From Anniella stebbinsi (lineage: Eukaryota; Chordata; Lepidosauria; Squamata; Anniellidae), in NCBI GenBank assembly GCA_029215795.1, contig JARDYH010000001.1:198345654-198409653 (forward strand): a stretch of DNA of 64,000 bases, read 5' to 3'. The notes under the pieces were generated by a model. It was not told where the DNA came from and did no database searches. It saw nothing but the letters and a program-made list of their open reading frames with translations. The stretch's first letter is position 1, and every line of letters starts with the position of its first letter. Below, piece after piece: positions 1 to 13,289 of the stretch. Made by a program: the position numbers and the translations under genes.

Positions 1-1318
1 CATGCTGCCTTCATGCTGTAATGGAACTATGTCCATGATTTTGCTTTTGTCTTACAAGTCCTCTGAGCCAGAAAGAGCCTGGACAACAGGTATCACAGAT
101 TTCTGCACTGTTATCCTGGAGGCAGGCTCAAAGGAAAGGCAGAAAAATCCCTTTTACTGTAGCCCCAGCTCTCAAAAGCCATGCAAGGCGTGTACAACTC
201 CCTGCTTTGTAAGACTATTAGGGCCTAGACATCACATCAGCTGAGGTTGGAGACAAGGTACAAGTTCATGCTCTGACCCTGGGCTGTTTAGCATTGCATC
301 TAAACCCAGACCTCTGGCTTGTCTCTCCCCTGACAAAGAACCCATAGGCTTTTGGGGAGGGGTTGCTTCTCTGGTTTTATGGGAGAGAGACAACCTATAG
401 GTTTGAGTTTGGTCACAATGCTAAACAGCCCAGGGATGCCCTGTCCTCGCATCTCTGGGTTGTTTAGCCTCTCCTGCTTGTAAAGGGAGCAATCGGGCAG
501 AGGGAGCCAACACACTCACTTGTTCTCAACAACTCCATTTTTAAAAAACCCTTGGGGCTGTTGTGATGTGCAAATTTCACTTTAGAGCTGTAGCAATGAA
601 TTCAAGCTTCTATCCTACCACTGGCACAGAGCTAAAGCCCTACAGGGAATTTGCACTATAGCTCTTGTGTTGTGTCTAAGCAACATTAATTCATCCCCAC
701 TCCAACACAGAGCTTCACCCCCACCATAACACACACAGTGAGAGGATATATTGTATGAAGTAAGCTTCCCTGAACGGAAATCCTAAAGGAATGGAGAAAC
801 CGGCAACTAGCCATTAGGAATTGTACGCATGTCAGCAGTTTGTAACATGCAGACACACACAAATCAAATGAAGTTAGGCAAGTGCAGGCAATCTGCACAT
901 CACACAACAGAATATTCAGTCTCAGTTCATGTCAGATTGACAGGTGTTTGCAGTATTTAAAAACAATGCTTCTGTCGCAGAAAAGCCAATACGACAAACT
1001 ACAGTAAACAAACAAGAAAAACATACACACAAATACAAAACATGAGTCCTTCCCACTTGATATGAACTGTACCACTGCAATGTCTGCTACAGACCTAAAT
1101 TTAAAGCACTGTGCACCATTTTGTCACAAATGCAATATAAAATATACAATATTTCACAATATCAAAAACTTTTAAGATGCAGACTTTAGCCAGAGATCTA
1201 ATCTCAAATTAGTCAGGCCTGACCAACCTATGAGTTGTTCTCCTTTTCATCACTACACTCAAGTATTGGAATGGAGGTAACAAAAGGTGCCAGCAGCCAA
1301 CATGAGCTATTCTCAAAG
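1..1318. other. ABI2 intron 1, no feature recognised
   Basis: AT-rich sequence without any open frame that resembles a protein. By position it is distal intron 1 of ABI2 (minus strand). Confidence 0.6.
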
Positions 1319-1326
1319 GACATCAG

Positions 1327-2062
1327 CAGGGTGGATTTGATTTAAATCAATTTGATTTAAATCATGATTTTAATCACGATTTTAATCACTACTCAGAAAG
1401 ACTCAATTTAATCATGTGACTTCCCCCCCTCCCCAAAAGTGCACTCTTCCTCACTATAAGCTTAATACATATTTTACACAACTCAGAGTTACCAAAGGCT
1501 TATTCTTACTGGTATAATCTCAATATTTACAAGGAGTTGCAGGTTTCATTTTTAGCTTCTTGTGCAGATCTATTTCACTCCCAACAATTTATTCATTGAA
1601 TTTTTTGAAACTTAGCACTTAAGAGGTAAGGGGTTGATTCTGAGTGCATAGATTTGCAAAGGAACAATGGGATTGTGATCTCTGCAGACACAAATTCACA
1701 GTTTTGAGAACTGTAAAACCAAGCATCTGTGATAATATCTTCTAGATAGAAAAACTGCCCAATAATCTTACAGAAACCTCTGGAAGAGCATGACATTGTG
1801 AATGGATTAATGGAATTCATTTACCAAAAAATTTAAACATTGCATAAATATACAGCCTCATGCTACATAATTAAAAACTAATCCTTATTTCATGATGAAT
1901 AACCTTTGGACTATAATGTATCTTAAATAGAAAACTATTTTTCCTCAAAAAGCATTTTATTTAAAAAATCCAATTTAAAGGAAAAAAATCCAATTTAAAG
2001 AAAAAAAATCAATTTTTAAAATTATATATTTTTTAAAAAATCATTGATTTTTACCCACCCTG
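1327..2062. mobile_element. Non-autonomous hAT transposon with exact 8-bp TSD
   Basis: The element is 736 bp. It starts CAGGGTGG and ends CCACCCTG, and is flanked on both sides by the identical octamer GACATCAG (1319-1326 and 2063-2070). An 8-bp target duplication with CAGGG-type termini is the signature of the hAT superfamily. Beyond the terminal 8 bp the ends are AT-rich, with GATTTAAATCA motifs repeated on the left and AATCAATTT/AATTTAAAG runs on the right. It has no transposase frame, so it must have been moved by an enzyme encoded elsewhere. The intact duplication supports a single clean insertion into ABI2 intron 1. Confidence 0.9.
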
Positions 2063-2070
2063 GACATCAG

Positions 2071-5000
2071 TCATATTTTGAGATTTGCACTGTCCCTGCC
2101 TACTAGAAAGTACACCCATTCTTTATACAAGCTGCTATTGGAGCAAGTTTATCCAAGCTATGACATTTGCACGTTTTTCTTCCATGGGGGTTAAAAGCTT
2201 TGCCCAGTTCCAACTACAAAGTAGCTCAAATCATTCAGGAAGAGAAGGACCTTCTGCATCCTATTTTCACATCCCTCCCTAGCCAGTCATACAACCGACA
2301 GGCCAAAGCTGCTGTGTGCTATTTTCTGCCCACACTCCACTTCCACTGCCAGCACTAAAGCAGAACAGAGCTCTGATTGCTACTTCTCACAGAGTAAAGG
2401 ATCAGAGCAGGCTAACCCAGCCCTAATTTTTAAACCCAACTGAAATCAAAAGTGAGTGATATAGCGAGATAAGAATATCATACGTGCAAAGATTCGCCCG
2501 AAAGCCAGATCTATAAGCATTCTCTGATCACTCTGTGCAAGCAAAATATTCAATAACTTAAAATTCTTGGCTTTAATAAATAATTAAAAAGTAAGCATCA
2601 TTAAAAAGTAAGCCAGTGAAAATAACCCAAGCAGGTAGGCAGCAGCGAGAAGGGAGGCCAGGTATTGCCACTCAGCTTTTCACATGGGGCAATTGCTACT
2701 TTTTACAGAAGCACATCAAACTGAAAGGCTGGTATGTCTAAAATCTTGTATTATTGCAAGTCTCACATAAAAGTCGTGGATGGGTGGATGAGATAATAGT
2801 TCTTTTTTAAAAAAATGAGAGACTTGGCAGTGAATATCTAGCAAGTCAGTAATTAAGTATCGTGTTGGTAATAATCTGCTGTCCAGCATGAATTAAAAAC
2901 AGCCATTGCCAATCATGGCTCCCCAAATGTAAAATAGACATATACATGAAAATTGCATATCCGTTTGTGCACTTATACTCTCACATGCCAGTCTACATCA
3001 GAATAGTAAAAGCACTACAAGAAGGGAACCCAAGGGGGGGACCCTATATATTTGTTTACATTTTACAATTTTCTCATATAGTACTGAAATGAGTATCTGC
3101 TGTAATTGATTTATCTCATTAGTATATGAAACACAAATATTTAACTTTGTGAACTCATGGCACCCAGAACTGCCATTAACTGAGAAAAGGTACACATGAA
3201 ATGCTGAATTATCCACGTGAAGCTCAAATATATATATAAATTATGTGGTCTTTTTATTCATAGATCAGGAAAGGTTAAACGCTGTCCAAAGTCATGCCAG
3301 ATTTTATTTTATTTATTTTAGCTGAGGATTTATACAACCGCTTCCTTTTTACAAGCCCTTCCTTCTCAATCACTACGTTTTACGCCCAGGTCCCCTGAAG
3401 AAAATCCCTGCAGTTATCTCCTATCTCAGACTGGAGATAAGAACAGGATGTAGGAGGCAAGTAACCAGCACTGGTAAGAACAGCTGCTTTTCCCAACAGA
3501 AAACTCAGTTTAAGAATTCAGCCAGCACTGGGAAGAGCAGCTGTTCCTTCTAACACCAGCTACTCACCACCCACATCCCCAACTGTTATCTCTGATCTTA
3601 GTTCAGAGATAACAGCAAGGATTCCTCCTGGGAGCAGGTCTTGGAGACCAAGGAGGCTCTGTGGCCAGATGAAGAGCCTCTTCGGACCAGAGATTCTGCA
3701 ACCCTGTCCTAAAGCATACGTGCAAGGTGATGCTTAACTGAACTTTATCGTGGTTAAATGCTATTTTCATTTTCCCTAATATGTGATAATTAAAACTATA
3801 GAAGATCTGACAGAAAAGAGTGCTTCCATTACCTCTGCTGTAATATATATGCAAATCTAGGGATGGCGGGATTATTAATATTGCTACAGTTTCCAACAGC
3901 ACTGTAAAACATGCATGATTGAACTTAGAGACCATCGTTATGGTTGATTCGTGCCTGTTAATATCCAGCTTCTAAAAATCTGAGGATGAAGATCAGCAGC
4001 CACTGAACTGGCACTGAATGAAAGAATGTAGGCTGAAATCCACCATTGCAGTGAGTCAGTAGGGGACCTGTGAAAATCTACTTTGATAAAGAACGAAATG
4101 TGGCAAATAAGAGCCTCGTGGGAAGAGGTTCACAGATTTTTCTTATGCTGTGGAGTTTGCAGTTTTGAATCCCACCGTATAATGTGACGCTTGGGATGTA
4201 ACATTAAGATCTTCTGATTAAAGTACTTTGAATGGAATACATGGTTACAAACTCTGAAAAATGGCTTTCCTCCCTGTATTTAATAAGAAAAGCCTCACAT
4301 TTTTTGTGCCTCTTGGCAGTTTATTAATATCTCTGGCCTAGTAAATTGAAAATAGCTCTTATTTCATAATGGTATTCATTCAGAGGTTTATTTAGTGGAA
4401 ATAGTAGAATCTTAAAGCAAGAGTATCAAGTTGGAGTAAGGTTTTTAACTTGTTAGAGCAGGCTTGTAAATAGCCATTTGCCTATGGCAAGCAAAATTTT
4501 CTCCCATGTGAGCAGATGAGTTTGAATTTCTTTCAGCCATAAAGAACTAGTAGTTAATTTTTAAGCTTTCTCTCTCTTCCTAGAAAACCATCAGCTTTGA
4601 AGAAACAAGACTCTATCATTAGATACACATTCTGTGTACTGGACCATATTGCACCTCACTTGCATATATATGCTGTATTGGAATTATCACTGATTTGTGT
4701 GCTGCCCAGTTTTTTATTAAATACTGTCACTGGAAGTAAATAAGCACGCATTCTGCCATTCCAATGTTTGCACTTAGACTCCAACAGCTTCTTCAAAACT
4801 CAAGCTATCATTTAATATTATTTCTCCAGTAGTACTGTCTCCTCCACCTTAGATCAGGAAGCCACTTGGGATAAGCTACTTACTTGCTTACATCAGCTGT
4901 GATGACTTGTGACCACTATCAGCAGTTATATTATAAGGACTGCTCATTTAATAGGGGCTATGCAGCAATATTTACTGAGGGTTCCAAGTCCTGAGACCAT

Positions 5001-5927
5001 GTGGAAGTAGCCTTTGTCCAAAGCTTCCAAGTGAGTCATCTGTTTTCACTGCAGCAATTTTTACGATTTTCTGAAAGTGAACTACAGGGGCGGACTTGAC
5101 AGGTGGAGGAGCTGCCAGCTGGCAACAACTATTTTCGTCCAGCAAGACCAGCCAAAAACTGTACACCCATTCTGTCTACCCACTTACCTGTTCTGAACAT
5201 GGTATCAATTCTGGATAAAAATGTTGATTTTATAAGCTTTATTTAGGTTCCTGAGCTCTCTTGGATGAAAGTATGCCACTGACAAAAAAAATCTTTCATT
5301 TGCAACAAGACTTGAGTGTGGTACAGTAAGTCCTAGCGGTTGCCGTACTATAAACCTCAGTTTACCTACCTACTTCTCTTATTAGAAGAGAGAAAAAGAA
5401 ACAAAAACTCACCCTGAGCCCTGTTTCTAGAACACAGCCTTGTGTTGCACATTTTTGGTGAACTATTGGTTGAACTGATAGTTATTATACTAATATGAAC
5501 TAATAAAGTTATTACACTAATATGGATTTTGTAGCCTCTAGTTCAGAATGGCATCAGCAAAGGTTTATTCTTCCCTTCCAAGAAATGCTGCATATCTGAT
5601 TACGGACTCGGAAGCAGGGCAAGAGATTAAGGCTGCACCATTTTCTCTCCCTCTTGCCAATCCAACTGCTAAGTTGCTTCTCCCACAAAGTCTCTTTCTT
5701 TCCTCTCCTCACACAATATCCTCCTCCTGAAAGTGAGCAACAGCAGATGAAGAACTTCTGCAGTCCCAGCATCCACCCCCTTATTCCAAATACCTCCCAG
5801 TCAAACAATTTCAGGTTGGTTGGTGGTTTTGTTTTGTTTTTGGTTGTTTTTTTAAAAACTGATCAAGGTTTGCCTTGTAAAATGATTTGATAGAAAAGCC
5901 AGGGTATATTTTTGTGTGGAATGAAAA
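2071..5927. other. ABI2 intron 1, no clear feature
   Basis: Mostly unique AT-rich sequence. A short TTTTATTTATTTTAG stretch near 3300-3345 resembles the 3' end of an L2-like LINE, but is too short to call. The open frames are short and do not resemble proteins. Confidence 0.5.
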
Positions 5928-6052
5928 AACTGTGGATTCAGTGCTGGTACTAAAACAACTTTCTAGTTTGAGCATGTGCTCACTCACTTTATTCCTTAAT
6001 TCTAAGTGTCTTCATTCTAAGTATCAAAACCAGAGGAGGGAAAGAAGAGTCA
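5928..6052 (-). repeat. Direct repeat, copy A, flanking the gag-like element
   Basis: It shares an almost identical sequence with 9086-9188 in the same orientation, starting AACTGTGGATTCAGTGCTGG and ending CCAGAGGAGG plus a purine-rich tail. Copy A has about 24 extra bases in its middle. The pair may be a short LTR, a split direct repeat of a tyrosine-recombinase element, or a local duplication. Confidence 0.8.
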
Positions 6053-6567
6053 AATGGGAGGTCCTCAATTCTTGATCAGGCTTCTGGAGTAAGCCCAGCC
6101 AATTGAGCCAAGCATGATGCTGAAATGCCACCACACCAACCATGGCCTTCGCTCTGCAATCAGTTAAATGGTGCGTGGACTTAAGCTGCTGACGAGAGAG
6201 ATGCATCACTTCAGACTGAAATACCCTCACCAGTTTTCTTTGTTCTTCTGGGAGGTGATTACACTGTCCATTTTTTCCCATAGAAAAAGTTGATATCTCA
6301 ACATCACTGCAAGATAATTCGCAACCTGAAGTTCCATGTCCACTGAAAAATAAATCCGATGACCTAATAAATCCAAACAACGGCCTTCCTTGTCTGCTAA
6401 AGAGGCATGCACTTTCTGGGACTTCCCTTGCAAAGACTCAACTATTATGGAGTTAGGCGTGGATGCATAAATAGAAAACTACCATCTTTCTCCTGGGCCT
6501 TATATAAAGACTCCAATCTCTTTGATTGCACTGATGGAGTCATAAAAAAAAATGGAGTATCAGAATG

Positions 6568-6978
6568 CTAATCATCTACAGACTCAGGAGAGTCTGGTGC
6601 AGTTCGATGATCCAGTTCACCTTCTTCAGTTTGATCCTTAGATGCCGACTGTGGTAGAGTCAGCAAAGGATGAGAAATAGGAGACATGTGTGGCATGGCA
6701 GCAACAGCCTTGGGTGCAGCACTATCTCCAGCCGTAGTTCTAAGAGACAATGATCTCGGTGGTACTGAGGAGGTAGCAGGAAAAGATCCTAAGCAGACGG
6801 TCTCGAGGTCGATGAGGCGCTCGGTGTGAGACAGGAGCTGAGACTTCAACAGTCGTTCTTGATACCAAAGCCGACGGAGGTGGTCGATGCTGAAGGGATG
6901 CTGCACCCAAATAATGAAGCCTCTCACAATAAGACTCCCTATTATGATGAGGCTGCCAATCACCGTATTGATAGGCAT
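6568..6978 (-). pseudogene. Gag-like ORF1 fragment (C-terminal part)
   Basis: A 136-residue open stretch on the minus strand, rich in Ser, Pro and Thr, ending in an acidic tail (EEGELDHRTAPDSPESVDD) and a stop. Overlapping open frames suggest frameshifts. Composition and position fit the linker part of a retroelement ORF1. There is no catalytic motif, and identity is inferred from context. Confidence 0.45.
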
Positions 6979-7279
6979 TCACGGAGGAAGGGACCAGTTT
7001 GAATATTTGTCCCATTCCCCTACAGGCGAACTAGAATGATGTCCCCAAATATCTCCCTCCTAAAAATCTCTGCTGAAAATCTGAATGCTCCAACCGCCCT
7101 ATTTCAGGGGGGGAAATCCTGGAAACAATGATGAGGCTATTGCAGCAATTGCCAAGGCGGGGAAATCTGCAGAGGACTTGGTGGTGAGAGATCCCTGATC
7201 TCATCCTCCGACGTTGATGTCATACACTCTGCCCTTGGTAACGTAAGATCCAACCTCGGGACCAACAAAGCCATTTGTG

Positions 7280-7537
7280 TTACCGGTACCAAGAGAGCAG
7301 TCTATGGAATCGGTGAGTCCAGCAACAGTGGGGGAGTTGGAACCCTAGCCAACAATGCAGACTCCAAACAAGCTTTTTTGGAAGTCTTTTCCTTCTTTTA
7401 CAGGTCCCCTGCGGGTTTAGTTGACCTGGCTTTTTAGAAAGCTTTTTGGTTGAGGTCCGAGGACATGGAGTAGAATGTTGTGCAGGCTCTGCCATAGCTG
7501 TTTTAGATGGCAACTTTAATGAATCCACTGCTTCCAA
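7280..7537 (-). pseudogene. Gag-like ORF1 fragment (basic middle part)
   Basis: An 85-residue open stretch on the minus strand with a strongly basic middle (TSTKKLSKKPGQLNPQGTCK). It lies between the Cys/His-rich start and the Ser/Pro-rich fragment of the same retroelement. Its upstream continuation is cut by the transposon at 7588-8577. No separate function can be assigned. Confidence 0.4.
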
Positions 7538-7587
7538 GGGCTTTTCTCCACAAAATACGAATTAGATAGTCTGCTCTATTCCACTTA

Positions 7588-8577
7588 GAGCCTGTTCAGA
7601 TGACACTGAGGGCTCTGTGGTTAGCTTAACCTTGCTTCCCTGTGGTTAGCACTATCCACAAGATGTATGGTCACACACGACACCATAAACCCTGTCTGGG
7701 TCCTGATTTCCTTAACCACACATTAACCACAAACCTGTTAGATGAGTGTCTGAGTCCTCCAAATGTTCTGCCCAGCATCCCATCAGCCCTTGCGCTACAG
7801 GAGCCGGCACTTGCGCTTGCCATTTTAATTCAGTTTCCGAAGTTAGCAGCCATTACTGCTGTAACACAGCCCTTGACGCTTGTGACCACCGTGTCCTGTG
7901 GCTATAACGCTGGCCACCATTCAGAATATTGATCCCCACCCTCTCAAAGGCCAGGAGTTATGCCAGCAGATTTGTTTACATGGAAGGTACAGCCCCAAGC
8001 TCGCTGCCATTTTGGGAGTGTCTGCCGCTATGCTTGATGCAGTCGGTCATTTTGAGGAGGCACCTCTGCCATCCTGAGCTCGCTGCCATTTTAGGAGTGT
8101 CTGCCTCGTCTGGGGGTAATTGCGGATCACCAGGGCTGGATTCTGGACAGGGTTGTATTGGAGATGTGCCTTTGGGTAGTTAAAAAAAGGGGGGGGCTGG
8201 ATTCCTTTAAACTGCATGTACCACTCCAAAAATGGAGCCGATTATGTGAAATGATGGCCGCCACAGCCATATTAGAATTGGAGCTATAAGGGGCAGCGAG
8301 CGAGCCTGCAGGCAGGAGCAGCATAGGCTATTTAGGCCGCTCTATACTGCTAGCTCTATGATTCTGGCCCCTAAATCACAGCTGCATCACATAAGACACA
8401 TTAAGCCAAAGTTAGTGCCGCTAACTCTACTGCAGAACAGGGTTAGTGAAGCCAGCCACAATGTGGCTAGCAGGAGCGCCTGGTTAAGGAAAACACATTG
8501 CACACAACACCTTAAACCCTGCTGCTTAACCAAATCCCCTGAACCAGCGGGGTTAGCAGTGTCATCTGAACAGGCCC
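7588..8577. mobile_element. TIR transposon inserted in the gag-like retroelement
   Basis: Ends are inverted repeats: GCCTGTTCAGATGACACT on the left (from 7590) matches GTGTCATCTGAACAGGC on the right (to 8575). The element is about 990 bp without a transposase frame. It carries an internal near-duplicate of about 45 bp around AGCTCGCTGCCATTTT.GGAGTGTCTGCC (near 7997-8040 and 8079-8115). Gag-like coding sequence lies on both sides, which shows it landed inside the retroelement. Any target duplication is too decayed to call. Confidence 0.75.
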
Positions 8578-9085
8578 AATGTCTGATTTGTGAATCCCAT
8601 GCAGTGGCGACAAGTCTTGACTACGTGCGCTTCCCCCAAACAAAACAAAGGGGATGTCCATCAGTTGGGGGAAGTTTGCTGCCACATTCAATGCATTTAC
8701 GAAAAGGGGCCTTAAAGGCCACACAAATCCCTTATGCAATCAGAGATCACCAAAGAGGAAAAGAGAGGAACAGTTGAAGTTTTAAAAAAACTTTTGAAGA
8801 ACCCCGAACAGGAAAAAACACCAACAAACAAGCAAGAGAACAAAAACTTTAGAAAAAAAGTCCAAGATTTTCTACTCAGAGAAAAAAACCAGAAGGTCCT
8901 GATGAGACGTCCTTTCAGGAAGGCGGTCAAAAGAGAACTGAGAAGGGCGGAAACCCATGGTACATGCGCAGTGGATGGTGGGGGAAGCTTCCCACCAAAA
9001 ACATTTGCCTCAACTATGGAAGTTACCCAAAACGAGCTCCGCGCAGGCACAATGCCCATATGTGTAGTGCACAGAGACCACAAAG

Positions 9086-9188
9086 AACTGTGGATTCAGT
9101 GCTGGTACTAAAACAACTTTCTTATTCCTTAATTCTAAGTGTCTCTTAATTCTAAGTATCAAAACCAGAGGAGGAAAAGAAAAGTCAT
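9086..9188 (-). repeat. Direct repeat, copy B, flanking the gag-like element
   Basis: Partner of 5928-6052. Read on the minus strand it lies just outside a GC-richer leader containing CCTGCGCGGAGC and CACTGCGCATG, which would be the 5' end of the retroelement. Position and orientation agree with a terminal repeat. Confidence 0.75.
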
Positions 9189-12100
9189 GAAAAAGATGGG
9201 TTATAAGTTTGTTAAGAAAGGTGAGAAGGGCAATGCCTACTTTCTAAAGATAGAGGCACTGTGCAGGAGAAACACAATCACCCTGATAAGTCCCGCTCCT
9301 TATTTTAAAGTAAGTGTGACGGGAGAGCACACGCTGCAATTGCTCATTAATATTTGGGTGGAAGGCACTCTGAACACATTCAAAGGTTCACTGCTCTTTA
9401 ATGTTAAGAGTGGGAAAGGAACAGGTGGCAGTTTTCTAACAAGAGTTGGTAAATCTTCAGGTTCTAGGAAAAACATAAAGTAGATCATGCAAACCTGAGG
9501 ATTGCCTGCACCTGAGGAATGAAATACTTTCTAGCGTGGTAATCTAGCAACGATAGCAATCTTTATTGTCAACATTTTATCAAATACGCAGGTAGAAAAA
9601 CTTTGTCAAAGGTACGAATGGCCTGTGCATTAGTTAACGTTTAAAACTCAGGACTCTTAGGTTTTATACTATCAGCTGAATTGTACTTGCTGTTTGATAC
9701 CTTTCCCTAGGCACAGGCTGTTACTTAACATTCACCACAGTGGTGTGCCACTTCCTGCCTTGAAACCAAAAGAAATGAACCACAGAGATTAATGTTCTCA
9801 AAAGCACAACTCCTAAAACATTAGCAACTGAACATAATTCAGAGTAGTGATTATCGAAAAATTACTTAAAGTACTTTTTTGGTATTAGCTGTAACTCTGA
9901 GGGTACTACTTAACAGAAAAAGATAAAGATCATATAACTTGATATACAGAAACCTGATGAGTATTCTACAGTCATTTAAAAATGAATAAAAGTTGTACAC
10001 AAAAGCAAGAATATAGGTTGAGTTGCAAAGTTATTCTAGTAGGAATATGGATCTGGATTTGTATCTCAGTGCCCTATGTTCATATTATACTATATTTTAA
10101 GTTTGTGACCTCCTGGACCTAAAAACCGTATCTTTAACTAGCTTTGCTTGCTGAAAGGCTTTTCTTACAGGATGATGGGAGTTTCTGTCAAGCATACAGG
10201 ATCTACTGTTTATTATAATAAATGTTTACCTAAAAGAGAAGAGCTTACTGTCTGAACAAAAGAGTATTCCAATTGTTCTTGTCAAAGCTATCTTATTTAG
10301 ACCACTGGTTAAGAACCAGAAAAGCTAATGAATTTAGAAATCGTAAGAGATACTTTTCTTGACCTTTGAACTATAATTTAATTTAAAGATGATTTGGTCA
10401 ACACAGGACATGTACATTTCTTGCTCAAGAGCATACTAACCGGAAGTACTTGCAGAACATTATTGTTTCTTGCAAGCTCACATATGTATGCAACCTGAAA
10501 GCTGATTCATGTACTTGAAATATAAACTCATGGATATAACTCATGCCAGAAAGATGGACAAATTGTCTCCTCCGCAACAGAGGAGCCCACCCAGCTTTAA
10601 TTGTACTATCCAAATGAAGTCTGCCTGTACTCTATCTGTGTTTGTTATTTCATGAAAATGGAAACCAGTGCAGAGTCAGCCCCTTTGTGAGAATGTGTGT
10701 TACTTAGCATTTTTGATAATGCTAACTTGGCTTAATTCCTCAGAAAATGGAATGACATTCCCCCGATTCAGATTATTCATAAAGCACAGTTTCAACCTTT
10801 CCTACAGATGTACAATATTTTCAGTTTGATTCGTTATAAAGAAATTGTAGCACTTTAAGATCTAGGGACACCATCTCAATCTACTTGCACATATAGGAAA
10901 GTTTATATATATTATACTATATATAATATAGTATACACACTGAGCAGTTTCATATTTCAATTTGAGTACCTTTAATACGAACACGCACACTGTTCATTTT
11001 TAACTGCCCACAAAATTGTTGACATTAGCAAGTTTAAAATACCCCAATTTCACTACTAATGCCTTTTAAATCTGTCCAGTATATACTTAAAGCATCAGCT
11101 GCTTGAAGTGTTTACATGTCTTAAATCCAACTCAATCTGATTTTTTCACTGCATCTTAAATCTCTATCATGATAATGCTTTGTCCCTACAGGACCATTTC
11201 TCACAAGATAGCATTTCCTAGACGGAAGTCACTTCTATCAAATTGTATGACTCCTATGCATAATTCATCAGGTGTGCCGTAGCCACATCTGTAACCTAAC
11301 CAAATGTAGATGTGATGGGCAAACAATTGCAGCTTCCCACCAGCTTTCTAAGCAGTAAGATAATCATTCCGCATTTGTCAACCCTGACTGAGTACAATTT
11401 CCTATATGGAAGGCACTTTATCTAGGAGATTTCTAGGACAACACATCCCCAAGCATTCTGCTCCTTTCTTCAGTCAGAACACTCCCACTTTTAGTCTATT
11501 CCACAGTATGGAAATTACAAGATCATCACACATCATAAGCAGTCCCACTGCAAAAAGGATCATGCTAACCAGTGGTGAAAAGCCAGACCAAGTTTCTGAA
11601 ACAACAATTCCTGCCCATAACAATTGTGACAACTGCTCCCATTACAGCGTGGGAAGATTGCCATGCTAATGCCATGGGTAGCTACCGGATGGTTTCTGTA
11701 AAATCAATGTGATGCCTCCCAAGTCTTTCCCTTAATAGCCCAACGACATTTTCACTTTTCATGTGTGTGTATTTTTTAAAAATTCAGAGGCTATACACTC
11801 GCCTTTTGCAGTTCATGAATGGAATATTTTTTTCTTTATAATTAAAAAAGGGGGAGATATCCCATCTAGTAAGAATATTCTCCACGGGAAGGCTAGACCT
11901 TGTCCCCTCCATTGTGCAGAGTCAGAGCAATCTTTGCAGACACCACAGACAGTAAAGTACTGGAAAAAAGGCAGTGTTGCCCCAGCAGGAGAGAACATTT
12001 TCCCCAGAAGAATCCTTAATTGGGAGGATTTTTTAAAATTAATAAATCTCCTAATGGAGAGGTAACTTGACAATTTCCAACCCAAGGAATGAAGAGAGTA

Positions 12101-13220
12101 AATAGAAGCACTTTACTTCAATCCTATTACAGCTTCCTTAGTAAAACAACTGTTTTGCAGGACTAGCTTCTAAAGACCAACTACAGCTCCGCAGAATTCC
12201 ATGAATCAACCACCCCATCAACTTACTCCTTTTTAAGTAAAACTTTCCTGAACTTCCAATACACCAGAGAAGAGAGAACAACTTTTAAAAAGGGATACTG
12301 TAAAAAGTGGTGAGATTTTCCTTTGTGCACTGAGCTAATTTATAATCCATAGCAAGGAATACACAGGTAGTCACATGGTTGATTTTGGGATAACACAATG
12401 TTCTTGTAGAACTACTTACAACTGAATTATATTCAGGTTATATTATTTTGCATTCAGGTAGGGAGGAAAATAAGTTGAAAATAAAAGTGATGCTTCTTTC
12501 CTGGTATAATTTGTTCATTTGTGTATTATTTAAAACATTTCTACCCACTCTTCAGCCAAAAAGGCTTCCAAATCAATAAATACAAAACACTCCCTTCCCT
12601 CCGGCTTGTAAACTAAAAAGACACAGCACAAAAGGGAAGATGGGGAGAGAAAAGGGGTGAGCATGAAGAGAATTCAGGCTCCAGTTGTCACTGTTATAGA
12701 GATCCTATCGCAACCTGCTGTAATGCAGTCCAACATTATGGCCTTTTCATGGACATTCGCATACTCACCATATGAAGAGAGAAGGAGCCAAAAATTGCTA
12801 CTCTTTGTTTGTTAATATGTGAAAACAAACTTCTTTAGCCAGATACCTCTTTGAATTTTACATAAGACCATACACACTCACCTACTGAATTTGCACATCA
12901 TGATTACCCATGATGAATTAAATATGCCAAGATGGCTTTTTAACCCATTGTGCGCCATGTCATTCGTCAGGTTTTTTTTAAACCCACAATGGCTTATTTG
13001 GCTAAGGTAACCTGTTCTGATAATCCACAGTCTACAGTGGGTTATTTAATCCATCATGAGTTATCATATCATGTGGCAGTTACAAGTGCTTACTTTGGTT
13101 GCCTACAGAATCACTTGGCAAGAAAAGTCAAAACCGCCACCGTCACTCTCCTCCAGCAGACAGTTCTCTTGTTTCCGTGATCCGCCTAACAACTGATTGT
13201 GCTCATAGCCTGATTCCACC
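9189..13220. other. ABI2 intron 1, unique sequence
   Basis: Mostly unique AT-rich intron. A LINE 3'-end-like stretch (ATTTCTACCCACTCTTCAGCC, then AATAAATA) lies near 12530-12590 on the minus strand. Nothing else resembles a gene, RNA or known repeat. Confidence 0.5.
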
Positions 13221-13289
13221 CTAATTCTTCCCCCAGCGGTGCACTCTACAACCACCCCAAGTTCAAACACCGTTTGGGTCAGGTGGCAG

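Larger units (their letters stand above)
5928..9188 (-). mobile_element. Broken retroelement with gag-like ORF1 (DIRS-like or Ty3-like)
   Basis: On the minus strand this region carries decayed pieces of one protein. Near 8590-8700 there is a cysteine/histidine cluster (Cys-x2-Cys, then an Asp-x-His-x3-Cys block, and further Cys/His after a frame break), as found near the start of ORF1 of vertebrate DIRS-like and some Ty3-like retroelements. Lys/Pro/Ser-rich frames follow at 7280-7537 and 6568-6978. No reverse transcriptase, integrase or tyrosine recombinase is seen. The block is bracketed by two direct copies of a ~105-125 bp sequence (5928-6052 and 9086-9188). Frames are broken by stops, a frameshift and an inserted transposon, so it is dead. 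Assignment to DIRS rather than Ty3 is uncertain. Confidence 0.6.
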
